This document shows positions 23,020 through 30,774 of a stretch of 64,000 bases of DNA, one piece after another. The position numbers and the translations under genes are program-made. Source of the stretch: Staphylococcus saccharolyticus (GTDB lineage Bacteria > Bacillota > Bacilli > Staphylococcales > Staphylococcaceae); contig NZ_UHDZ01000001.1 in assembly GCF_900458815.1 (NCBI RefSeq), forward strand, positions 744,001 to 808,000. The letters are read 5' to 3'. Each line of letters starts with the position of its first letter. Within the stretch, counting starts at the first letter, position 1. The notes beneath the pieces are model-generated. The model was not told the DNA's origin and ran no database searches. It saw only the letters and a program-made list of their open reading frames with translations.

Positions 23020-23751
23020 ATGAAATTTGCAGTTATTACAGATATCCATGGAAATTATGGTGCTTTACAAAAGGTGTTGGATGATATTGATAGTAGAGAA
23101 GATATCGATAAAATTTATAATCTTGGTGACAATATAGGAATTGGACATGAGACCAATAAGGTTTTAGATACTGTTTTTGACCGTGATGATATGGAAATGA
23201 TTGCAGGTAATCATGATGAAGCAGTCATGTCGCTTATTAATGGGACACCCTATCCTAAAGATTTAAAAGGAAAATTCTATGAACATCATCAGTGGGTTGA
23301 GAGTCATTTAGATGAATCATACTATGATGAACTTAATCAACTTCCACGGTATATTGAGACAAATATAAAAGGTAAAAACGTATTATTTATCCATTATGAA
23401 ATTGCCAATAATCAATTGGAAGATCGAATTGATTATCAACCTTTTGCTGATATTGTAAATGATGATGAATACGAAATATCTCAATTGTTTAGTGATAAAG
23501 ATGCAGATTTAATTTTATTTGGTCATAATCATAGATTGCACATGTTTGATGATAAGTCTACAATTTATTTTAATCCTGGTGCTGTTGGTTTGAATAATGG
23601 TTCAAATACTGTATATGGTATCGTTACTATTAATGAAAAGGGAATTTCAGTAGAACGTGTTAAATTAGCTTATGATGACGAAGAGTTCTTAGCTGGGTTT
23701 AAGGAAAAACAAGTTCCAGCAAGAGAGTTTATATTTAAAAACTTCATGTAA
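23020..23751 (+). CDS. Calcineurin-like metallophosphoesterase
   Basis: A 243-residue cytoplasmic phosphoesterase. Metal-binding motifs appear in the usual order: DIHGN (residues 8-12), LGDNIG (about 38-43), GNHDE (about 66-70) and GHNHR (about 169-173). This resembles the YfcE/MJ0936 branch, whose members hydrolyse phosphodiesters. The natural substrate is unknown. The ATG at 23020 has AAAGGAG 9 bases upstream; the frame opens 15 codons earlier without such a site. Confidence 0.87.
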   Translation: MKFAVITDIHGNYGALQKVLDDIDSREDIDKIYNLGDNIGIGHETNKVLDTVFDRDDMEMIAGNHDEAVMSLINGTPYPKDLKGKFYEHHQWVESHLDESYYDELNQLPRYIETNIKGKNVLFIHYEIANNQLEDRIDYQPFADIVNDDEYEISQLFSDKDADLILFGHNHRLHMFDDKSTIYFNPGAVGLNNGSNTVYGIVTINEKGISVERVKLAYDDEEFLAGFKEKQVPAREFIFKNFM

Positions 23752-23867
23752 AAAGACGAAAAGCCTCTCTTTTATTATGATGTGTTTCTTAAAGGTTAGA
23801 TTACCCATCTAACTTCAACAGATTGCATCTAAATAAGTGAGAGGTTTCTTAATTAAGATAAATTATA

Positions 23868-24806
23868 TTAATGATGATGTTTATGTAGACCCGTACATAA
23901 TGTTGATTCGTCATGCTTATGCTTAGGTGTTTCGAGTTGGATAGTCATATGTTGAATATTTAAGTGTAATAATTGATGCTCTATCGATTCTAATAAGGAT
24001 TCACACTCATCAATAGTTAGTTTTTCTGGAACAACTGCATGACAACTTAATGCATTCATATTATTAGAGATTGTCCAAACATGATAGTCATGTACATTTT
24101 GTATATGTTCATCTTGAGTAATAGTCTTAATGATAGCTTCTAAATTAACATCATTTGGAGTCCCTTCCATTAAGATATTAAGTGAAGATTTAGCAATTGC
24201 ATAAGCACTTTTAAAAATAATAAGCGAAACTAAAATACTAGCGATAGAATCTGCAATAGTTAAATTAAATCCCCAAATGAGTAAAGCTGCTATAATAGCT
24301 CCTATGGAACCGAGTAAATCGCCTAGTACATGTAAGAACGCACCACGCATGTTAAGATTGTGTGATGTATCTCCTTTTTTAAACATCAGTATTGCTACAA
24401 TAATGTTGATAATGAGTCCAATGACACTAATAATAAACATTTCCTGTGATTGAACTTCAGGAGGAGCTAAAAATCTATGAATTGCTTCAATAATTATAAT
24501 AATACTGATTATAAAGAGTATTACACTGTTGAATAACGCAGCTAATACTTCATAGCGTTTGTACCCATATGTTTTAGACTGTGTGGCATGTTTTTCTGCA
24601 TAGATAAATGCCACTAATGCTACTCCTAAAGAAACAGTATCACTTAGCATGTGAAATCCATCAGATAAGAGTGCTAGACTATTTGCAATGAAGCCTCCAA
24701 TGACTTCAATAATCATGAATGTTCCAATGATAATAAATGAAATTAGGAGAACTTTCTTATTATTGGTGTGAATATGGTTGTGACTATGATGTTGATGATT
24801 AGTCAT
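23868..24806 (-). CDS. czrB: Zinc/cobalt efflux protein CzrB (cation diffusion facilitator)
   Basis: A 312-residue CDF exporter with six membrane spans. The zinc site residues are visible in LLSDGFHMLSDT (transmembrane segment 2) and FLHVLGDLLGS (segment 5). The N-terminus (residues 2-16) and C-terminus are rich in histidine, which is typical for metal capture. It moves zinc or cobalt out of the cell in exchange for protons. The ATG at 24806 overlaps the czrA stop (ATGACTAA), so the two are translationally coupled. An upstream Met would place 11 extra residues inside czrA and is less likely. S. aureus has the same czrA-czrB pair (also called zntR-zntA). Confidence 0.92.
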   Translation of the reverse strand: MTNHQHHSHNHIHTNNKKVLLISFIIIGTFMIIEVIGGFIANSLALLSDGFHMLSDTVSLGVALVAFIYAEKHATQSKTYGYKRYEVLAALFNSVILFIISIIIIIEAIHRFLAPPEVQSQEMFIISVIGLIINIIVAILMFKKGDTSHNLNMRGAFLHVLGDLLGSIGAIIAALLIWGFNLTIADSIASILVSLIIFKSAYAIAKSSLNILMEGTPNDVNLEAIIKTITQDEHIQNVHDYHVWTISNNMNALSCHAVVPEKLTIDECESLLESIEHQLLHLNIQHMTIQLETPKHKHDESTLCTGLHKHHH

Positions 24807-25134
24807 ATGAATTCCCGCTTTCGGTAGGGTGACTTGCATGATGAACTGCTTGTTTTAATAAAGTAGAAACGTGTTGATCATCTAATGAATAAATCATTGA
24901 TTGACCTTGTCTTTTAGATTTAACAAGATGAATACTTTTCAATAATTTAAGTTGATGTGATACGTTTGATTGTGACATGTTGAGTGCATGTGAAATATGG
25001 CCAACACTAGCTTCGCCATTTTCAAGTAACTTCATAATTCTTAAACGATTTAAATCACTTAATGCTTTAAATATGTCAGTAACTTTTTCTAATGTTTTAG
25101 TGTCACTACATACTTGGGGCTCAAGTTCATCCAT
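24799..25134 (-). CDS. czrA: CzrA, ArsR-family zinc/cobalt-responsive repressor
   Basis: A 111-residue winged-helix repressor. The recognition helix region reads LNMSQSNVSHQLKLL (about residues 51-65). The alpha-5 zinc site residues of S. aureus CzrA (Asp, His and the paired His-His) are preserved in SLDDQHVSTLLKQAVHHASH. Zinc binding releases it from the operator and so induces czrB export. It is about ten residues longer at the N-terminus than the S. aureus protein. A near-perfect palindrome lies just upstream of the gene. Confidence 0.94.
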   Translation of the reverse strand: MDELEPQVCSDTKTLEKVTDIFKALSDLNRLRIMKLLENGEASVGHISHALNMSQSNVSHQLKLLKSIHLVKSKRQGQSMIYSLDDQHVSTLLKQAVHHASHPTESGNSYD

Positions 25135-25150
25135 TTTTAGTACACCTCAA

Positions 25151-25172
25151 TATATGAATATTTGTTCATATA
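25151..25172 (-). promoter_or_regulatory. czrA-czrB operator
   Basis: TATATGAATATTTGTTCATATA is an inverted repeat of TATATGAA with a six-base centre, 17 bases before the czrA start codon. ArsR-family zinc repressors bind this kind of TGAA/TTCA palindrome. No similar site was found before the neighbouring divergent gene. Confidence 0.8.
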
Positions 25173-25278
25173 TTAATGTAATTGATATGTTTTCATTTGT
25201 CAATGTAGTTATGTTGCGTTTATCTTTTATAAAAAGTGGTAAACATCTTATACGAATTTAATAAGGAGGGCGTTGTTA

Positions 25279-25932
25279 ATGAGCATTTTAGTTATTGGTG
25301 CTAATGGTGGTGTAGGTTCAAAATTAGTACAACAATTAAAAGAAGATTATGTTGATTTTACTGCTGGCGTACGCAAGAATGAGCAAGTGAAAGAATTAGA
25401 AAATCAAGGTATCAAATCAACATTAATTGATGTAGAAAAAAATGATATCAATGATTTAAAAAGTATCTTTAAAGACTATGATAAAGTTATTTTCTCTGTC
25501 GGTTCTGGTGGCAATACAGGTGCTGACAAAACAATTATTGTTGATTTGGATGGTGCTGTTAAAACAATCAAAGCTAGTGTAGAAGCAGGGATTAAACATT
25601 ATGTTATGGTTTCAACTTATGATTCTAGACGTGAGGCTTTCGATCTAAGTGGTGATTTAAAACCTTATACAATAGCTAAACATTATTCTGATGATTACTT
25701 AAGAAATTCTGGCTTAAATTATACAATTGTGCATCTAGGATCTTTAACAGATGATGAAGGTACTGGACAAATCGAAGCAGATTTATATTTTGATAAGCCA
25801 GGTTCAATACCACGTGAAGACGTAGCATCGGTTTTAAAAGAGGTGGTTACGTCAAATCATTTTATTCAACAAGAGTTCCAAATTTTAAGTGGACAAAAAG
25901 ACATTAAAGATGCATTAAAAAAATATGAATAA
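25279..25932 (+). CDS. NAD(P)-binding Rossmann-fold protein (atypical SDR, NmrA/YwnB-like)
   Basis: A 217-residue cytoplasmic protein. The dinucleotide-binding loop GANGGVGSKL is at residues 7-16. A YTIAKHYSDDYLRNSGLNYT segment near 135-154 carries the YxxxK-like pair of atypical short-chain reductases. Such proteins act as NAD(P)H-dependent reductases or redox sensors; the substrate is unknown. GGAGGG lies 8 bases before the ATG; a TTG two codons earlier is less well spaced. It is divergent from czrA and ends in a hairpin terminator. Confidence 0.8.
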   Translation: MSILVIGANGGVGSKLVQQLKEDYVDFTAGVRKNEQVKELENQGIKSTLIDVEKNDINDLKSIFKDYDKVIFSVGSGGNTGADKTIIVDLDGAVKTIKASVEAGIKHYVMVSTYDSRREAFDLSGDLKPYTIAKHYSDDYLRNSGLNYTIVHLGSLTDDEGTGQIEADLYFDKPGSIPREDVASVLKEVVTSNHFIQQEFQILSGQKDIKDALKKYE

Positions 25933-26492
25933 TCAATTTATTATCTACATGAGTGAACATAATGGCTGGGAACTGGTTATGATTCCCGGTCATTTTTTAT
26001 TTACTTATAATACGAAGATATCATATTTAAATATATTATAAAGTGAAGTAAAAGCAAAGAGTTATCTATGAATTCTCAATCAACCAATAATTGATAACTG
26101 AAGATGTAAAACTTTATCAGTTACTTGCACTGAACGATTAGTGACTGCTTATTGTTGAGTAAAAGAGATGCTATTCAATTCGTCATCCAGTTGATATAAT
26201 ATTGAATATCGTTCTTTCAAAGTTATTTTTCAAGTGACTAAATTTTTATTAACGTTTAAAACATGGCACATTATTTTAAAATCAAATATGGTACAATCGT
26301 TTATAGTGAATAAGAGAATTTATTATATATACATAGACTAAAAGACATACCTATTTATTGTTTGAGTTTAGACATACCTGTAGTTGTGAGATATAAATGA
26401 TTAAACTAAATCTAAATATGGGGATGAAACGCTAACAAAGTTAGCTTCAAGAGATAAATCAAGTTAACAATTAAGATAATGGAGGTGTAGTC
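25933..26492. other. 560-base intergenic region before manA
   Basis: After the terminator at 25962-25998 the stretch is A/T-rich with stops in all frames. Near manA there is a small perfect hairpin GCTAAC-AAA-GTTAGC at about 26431-26445 followed by TTCAAGAG. It is close enough to the manA ribosome site to influence it, but I recognise no known riboswitch class. It may also contain remnants of a lost gene, since no similarity can be judged by eye. Confidence 0.5.
25962..25998 (+). terminator. Rho-independent terminator
   Basis: ATGGCTGGGAA and TTCCCGGTCAT form an 11-bp stem with two G-U type pairs, then TTTTTT. Confidence 0.85.
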
Positions 26493-27428
26493 ATGCCGCT
26501 ATTTTTAAAGCCTATTTTTCATGAGAAGGTTTGGGGAGGTAGTAAACTAAAAACGTTTGGTTACAATATTCCTAATGAACGTATAGGTGAGTGTTGGGGG
26601 ATTTCTGCTCATCCTAATGGCAAAAGTGAGATTGAAAATGGACATTATGCAGGACAAACGTTAGATCAAGTTTGGCGTGAGCACAGAGAATTATTTGGAG
26701 AATTTCCAAGTAAGGATTTTCCGTTAATGGCAAAGATTGTAGATGCCAATGCTCCTCTGTCAATTCATGTTCATCCAGATGACTCATATGCTTATGAGAA
26801 TGAAAATGGGCAATATGGTAAGTCTGAATGTTGGTATATTATTGAAGCAGATGATAATGCTGAAATTACTATAGGTACACATGCTCAATCTCGTGAGGAA
26901 TTTGAAAATCAATTAAAAGATGGCTCATTTGAAAAGTATTTAAGAACTGTTAAAGTACAACCAGGTGACTTTTATTTCGTTCCTGCTGGTACTGTTCATT
27001 CCATTGGAGCAGGAATAATGGCATACGAAGTCATGCAGTCATCGGATATTTCTTATAGAATTTATGATTATCAACGCAAATTGCATAATAAAAAGCGTGA
27101 ATTAAGTGTATCAAAAGCGCTAGATGTAATGGATTATTCTAATGAGTTGCCTAATATTGCACCACAAAATGAAGTTATAGAAAATCATAATTGTACTCAT
27201 ATAGTATCTAGTGATTTCTTTACGATGGTTAAATGGGAAATTACAGGAACGTTAAATTATATGAAACCTAGAGAGTTTTGTCTTATTTCAGTATTAGAAG
27301 GTAAAGGTAAGATAATTGTTGATGGTGACATTTTTGAATTAGAGAAAGGAACGAACTTTGTTTTAACTTCTGAAGATTTGGATAGTGTATTTGAAGGTGA
27401 TTTCACACTCATTATTAGTTATATATAA
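26493..27428 (+). CDS. manA: Mannose-6-phosphate isomerase, class I
   Basis: A 311-residue zinc enzyme interconverting mannose 6-phosphate and fructose 6-phosphate. The zinc ligands are in SIHVHPDD (about residues 90-97), GKSECWY (about 110-116) and PAGTVHSIG (about 165-173). The length and the short C-terminal domain match the Gram-positive class I enzymes. GGAGGTG lies 6 bases before the ATG. It appears monocistronic. Staphylococci often carry a second manA, so the symbol may need a number. Confidence 0.93.
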   Translation: MPLFLKPIFHEKVWGGSKLKTFGYNIPNERIGECWGISAHPNGKSEIENGHYAGQTLDQVWREHRELFGEFPSKDFPLMAKIVDANAPLSIHVHPDDSYAYENENGQYGKSECWYIIEADDNAEITIGTHAQSREEFENQLKDGSFEKYLRTVKVQPGDFYFVPAGTVHSIGAGIMAYEVMQSSDISYRIYDYQRKLHNKKRELSVSKALDVMDYSNELPNIAPQNEVIENHNCTHIVSSDFFTMVKWEITGTLNYMKPREFCLISVLEGKGKIIVDGDIFELEKGTNFVLTSEDLDSVFEGDFTLIISYI

Positions 27429-27479
27429 CGTTTCAAATTATGATAATAGGCGCATTACTTATTTAAAGAGTGTTAGACG

Positions 27480-27708
27480 TTGAAACAATTTATATATTTC
27501 TCTTATATGTGGCATTATATCCGGCGCAGGAATATTTTTACATATGCCGCATTGGCCATCACTCATGATTCCTAGATTAGTTGCCATTTTAGGAATAATT
27601 AGTGTTTTGATAACTATTAAAGATAAAAAAATCAATAGCATGCTTAAACTAGGGGGGATGATGATAAATATATTACCTTTATTAGGCAGTTTTATTACGA
27701 AATATTAA
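27480..27708 (+). pseudogene. Possible small membrane protein gene broken by a frameshift near its start
   Basis: An open frame ending at 27708 encodes a two-helix membrane protein. From the internal ATG at 27544 it gives 54 residues starting MPHWPSLM, with two hydrophobic stretches around a short charged linker (KDKKIN). The same frame extends upstream for 20 hydrophobic residues (ending SGAGIFLH) but has no start codon before a stop. A TTG (27480) in another frame would begin LKQFIYFS and join this frame if one base were gained or lost near 27500. This looks like a small conserved membrane protein that lost its start region. It could also be a functional short ORF beginning at 27544. Confidence 0.45.
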
Positions 27709-27721
27709 ATAATTAGAATTT

Positions 27722-27757
27722 AGTGCAAGTGTCAGGTCAGGGAACTTGCACTTTTTA
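27722..27757 (+). terminator. Rho-independent terminator
   Basis: AGTGCAAGT and ACTTGCACT form a perfect 9-bp stem with a 13-base loop, followed by TTTTT. Confidence 0.85.
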
Positions 27758-27956
27758 AAAAATGAAATAAAAAAATTTGAATTATTAGTGATAATAAAAA
27801 TGAATGATAAAATGAACTTAATTTTAAATTACCAATCGATATTTGCGTTAAGAAGAATAATAGAAGATGATGATATCTAAATTTAAATATTTATGATAGA
27901 TTAATATAGTTATGAAATATAAAATATAATATAATGGTTAGATAAGGAGTATCATA

Positions 27957-29330
27957 ATGACTGAGGAAACCAATTATTTTTGGCTGAACTGTGGTTATAA
28001 TAGATGGAATCATAATGAACCTCTAGTTGGTCAAACAACTTTATTTGAATCAGGCGCACATTTTAATCCTTCACAAGGTTATCGTGCTTTTAAGAAAGCT
28101 AAAGCTGGTGATCAAGTTATTTTCTATCAAGTCCAAACAGATACTGGATTGTTAGGAATAGGTGAAATTATCAGTGTTCAATCAGGCGTACAAAATAAAA
28201 TTAGAGTGCACTTCAAATTTAATGAAGAATTGAAACCTTTAACAACTGATTATTTAAAAAGAAGTGAAGCGCTAGATTTTCGTATAAATAATATAAAAGA
28301 AATGCTGTTTAATCAAATTAAACCATCTGAGTTTAATTTAATTGTTAATTTAGGTAAAGGAGAGACAAAAATACCAAGATACTTTTTGCTATCAGAAACA
28401 GAAGAATTTGAACCAGGAAAGAATTATACAATTTTTACACATACGTACAATGGTATCAAAAGAAATGGCTATCACATTTACACGCAATTAGAGGTGGGTG
28501 ATAATGTAATTATTTACAATAAGAATAAGGACCAATCAGTTGTTGGTGTAGGTGAAGTATCACGACATATACATGAAAAACCTCCAATTTTTGGTAGAAC
28601 AAATAGTACAGCAATTGAAATTCTTTATGGCAAAAATATTACCCCTATCTCTTTAGGTCATTTAAATACGCATCCTAAATTAAAAAATCTTTACTTTTTA
28701 CAGGAGAATGCTAAGCAAGCTATCGCAAGTATGTCACAAGCACAATATGATGCAATTATTGACATGAGCGATAATAAGGGTGTTAAAAGTCCATTTGAGA
28801 CAATCCAAAGAGTAGAAGTAGACCATCAATCGACTGATGACACATTAAAACCTTTTGTTTTATTAGTTGTAGATCAAAAAGAGGAAGGATTAAATGCAGC
28901 TAATGAATTACTACAAAAGACAAACGCTAATCTTGTAATTACTAGTGGACATCCTGATTTTACTGAAGATATGTTGTATGGTAGGTATCTTCCAAATGAA
29001 ACAGGGGCGCTCTATTATAGAGAAGGATTTATTACACATTTGATGCCTAAGAAAGATAAAAGCTATTTAGTCATTGATAATTTTAATCGCATTGATCCAG
29101 ATATTTTTCAAACTTTCATTAATGTCCTTGAAGGCTATGAAGTGACTTTACCAAGATATAATAAAGAAGGTCATATGATTAAGTGGTCTAAAAATAAAGA
29201 TTCTTTTTATCATTTTAATCCCAATTGGCATATTTTAGGTGTGACCTATGATTCAATAGATGAAATTAAACAAAAGTATTCCTCTCAATTTTTAAAATAT
29301 ACACGAATTGTTCTTGTGAATCATGAGTAA
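27957..29330 (+). CDS. Two EVE/PUA-like domains fused to a degenerate McrB-like AAA+ region
   Basis: A 457-residue protein with three parts. Residues about 5-120 form an EVE domain (YFWLNCGYNRW start, GDQVIFYQVQ core, GLLGIGE), a PUA-like fold known to read modified bases. Residues about 155-265 repeat the pattern (YTIFTHTYNG, GDNVIIYNKN, SVVGVGE). Residues about 298-457 resemble the McrB GTPase core: HPDFTEDMLYGRYLP (332-346) matches the SYEDFIEG-type motif, LVIDNFNRID (371-380) the Walker B DEINR motif, and WHILGVTYDS (424-433) the sensor region. The P-loop is gone (VLLVVDQKEEGLNAANELL at 301-319) and the Walker B glutamate is Asn. It is therefore probably a binding-only descendant of a McrB-type restriction subunit. 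AAGGAG precedes the ATG. No McrC partner is nearby. Confidence 0.75.
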   Translation: MTEETNYFWLNCGYNRWNHNEPLVGQTTLFESGAHFNPSQGYRAFKKAKAGDQVIFYQVQTDTGLLGIGEIISVQSGVQNKIRVHFKFNEELKPLTTDYLKRSEALDFRINNIKEMLFNQIKPSEFNLIVNLGKGETKIPRYFLLSETEEFEPGKNYTIFTHTYNGIKRNGYHIYTQLEVGDNVIIYNKNKDQSVVGVGEVSRHIHEKPPIFGRTNSTAIEILYGKNITPISLGHLNTHPKLKNLYFLQENAKQAIASMSQAQYDAIIDMSDNKGVKSPFETIQRVEVDHQSTDDTLKPFVLLVVDQKEEGLNAANELLQKTNANLVITSGHPDFTEDMLYGRYLPNETGALYYREGFITHLMPKKDKSYLVIDNFNRIDPDIFQTFINVLEGYEVTLPRYNKEGHMIKWSKNKDSFYHFNPNWHILGVTYDSIDEIKQKYSSQFLKYTRIVLVNHE

Positions 29331-29397
29331 TAATATAGTAACTAACTATCCATATAAGGTTATTTAATAGATAATTAATGAAATCTAACACAGTTTT

Positions 29398-29441
29398 TAA
29401 ACCTTGCTGTGTTATCTTTTTAGATGAACACAGTAAGGTTT
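29398..29441. terminator. Bidirectional hairpin terminator
   Basis: AAACCTTGCTGTGTT pairs with AACACAGTAAGGTTT (one mismatch) around a T-rich loop. It follows the EVE-domain gene. Confidence 0.7.
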
Positions 29442-29500
29442 ATTTACTAGCATTAGTAGGGAATATACATAAATAAAGCTGATAAGGAGAGTGTGTACAG

Positions 29501-29911
29501 ATGCCTATTATTTACTATGACGGTAATTGTATTTATTGTTACAACTATGCTATTTGGTTGATTCAAAATGGTCTTTCTCATAAATATGAATTTGCAACTA
29601 TTAAAGGTAACATTGGTCAACAGTTTTTCGAACAATACCCTGAGGCTAAAAATAAAAATAGCGTCATTTTACAAAAAGGGAACCACTTAGAATATCAATC
29701 TAGAGCTATTGCAACACTTATTTCTTCATTGCCAAATAATAAAAAATGGATAGGTATAGGTTTATGGTTAGTTCCTAAACCTCTGCGAGATTTAGGATAT
29801 AATCTTTTTGCAAATAATAGAGATAAAATGTGGAAAACACATTGGCACAAACCCACTGAATATGAGAAATCTTTCTTTTTAGATGATAATGCTAAAATCA
29901 AGTTAACCTAA
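29501..29911 (+). CDS. DCC-family thiol-disulfide oxidoreductase-like protein (DUF393)
   Basis: A 136-residue protein. The family signature YDGNCIYC (residues 5-12) holds the DxxCxxC pattern near the N-terminus, followed by a predicted thioredoxin-like fold. The C-terminal RDLGYNLFANNRDKMW segment is also typical of DUF393. The role is unknown; the conserved cysteine pair suggests thiol-disulfide exchange. AAGGAG lies upstream of the ATG. It lies between the EVE-domain gene and the broken dps. Confidence 0.82.
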   Translation: MPIIYYDGNCIYCYNYAIWLIQNGLSHKYEFATIKGNIGQQFFEQYPEAKNKNSVILQKGNHLEYQSRAIATLISSLPNNKKWIGIGLWLVPKPLRDLGYNLFANNRDKMWKTHWHKPTEYEKSFFLDDNAKIKLT

Positions 29912-30052
29912 TTGATAAAATAATACTTCTAATTGATAAAAAATATTATGAGAATAGTTATTTTTTATTTTGGGTAATAGATGATATATGTTTGTTTAAA
30001 ATTTTACAGCATTATAAAGGATACACTCACATGGTTGTATTTAACATACTCT

Positions 30053-30067
30053 TTAAAATGATTATAA
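30053..30067 (+). promoter_or_regulatory. PerR box upstream of dps
   Basis: TTAAAATGATTATAA matches the PerR consensus TTATAATNATTATAA at all fixed positions but one. It lies about 60 bases before the dps start. In S. aureus the homologue mrgA/dps is repressed by PerR and induced by peroxide, so the site is in the expected place. The gene it would control is dead here. Confidence 0.8.
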
Positions 30068-30129
30068 AATAAAGTGTAATTTCGCTTTACATATTATAAT
30101 TAAAAGAAAATTTTAAGGAGTGTATTTAA

Positions 30130-30577
30130 GTGAGTAATCAACAAGATGTAGTAAAACAATTGAATCAACAAGTAGCAAACTGGACAGTAGCATATACAAA
30201 ATTACACAATTTTCATTGGGTATGTTAAAGGACCTAATTTCTTCTCATTACACACTAAATTTGAGGAATTATATAACGAAGCTAGTCAATATGTTGATGA
30301 TTTAGCTGAGAGAATTTTAGCAATTGGCGGAAATCCAATTGGTACATTAACTGAAAGTTTAAACCAATCTATCGTTAAAGAAGCTTAGAAAAATTATACA
30401 GCTGAAGAAATGGTTGAAGAACTTTCTAAAGATTTCACTAATATCTCTAAACAACTAGAAGATGGAATTAGAGTAGCAGGTGACGCTGGAGATGACGTTT
30501 CAGAATATATGTTTATAAGTATGCAAACATCAGTGGATAAACATAACTGGATGTTGCTATCTTATTTAGGTAAATAA
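30130..30577 (+). pseudogene. dps: dps/mrgA ferritin-like DNA-protecting protein, frameshift plus internal stop
   Basis: The reading frame begins GTG with AAGGAG upstream and gives the staphylococcal Dps N-terminus through TKLHNFHW. An extra G in the GGG at 30218-30220 then shifts the frame to an immediate TAA. Removing one G restores [21 protein letters not shown] second lesion, TAG at 30386-30388, follows IVKEA. Beyond it the frame continues intact to SYLGK and a TAA. The ferroxidase residues (His, then D and E of the dimer-interface site) would be split between fragments. Dps stores iron and shields DNA from peroxide, so its loss implies little oxidative stress or reliance on another ferritin. 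Two independent lesions argue against a sequencing error. Confidence 0.93.
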
Positions 30578-30617
30578 GATTCATAAAATTTTTAAGAATT
30601 GTTTCTTATAAATTAAG

Positions 30618-30767
30618 AGCTTGAGACATCAATCATTGTTCAGGTATTTTTCGTATATTGACAGTCGATGACTGAATTGAAAATGGGCTTATATCAAGCT
30701 TTTTTAAATTCTAGTCCTCGTTGCCGGGGTGAGACAACGAATTCAATACGAATTCTGTCCCACTCCC
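30618..30767 (-). repeat. Staphylococcal intergenic repeat, copy 3
   Basis: Read on the minus strand it starts GTGGGACAGAATTCGTATTG and ends near TTGATGTCTCAAGC. It contains GCAACGAGGACTAGA and GCTTGATATAAGC exactly as copy 1, without the STAR-like insert of copy 2. It fills the gap between broken dps and deoD. Confidence 0.78.
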
Positions 30768-30774
30768 TTTTTTA

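Larger units (their letters stand above)
27429..27956. other. Intergenic region manA to EVE-domain gene
   Basis: 528 bases holding the small membrane-protein remnant, its terminator, and about 200 bases of A/T-rich sequence before the next gene. A TATAAT-like block at about 27927-27932 is a plausible extended promoter for the EVE-domain gene. Nothing else was recognised. Confidence 0.5.
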
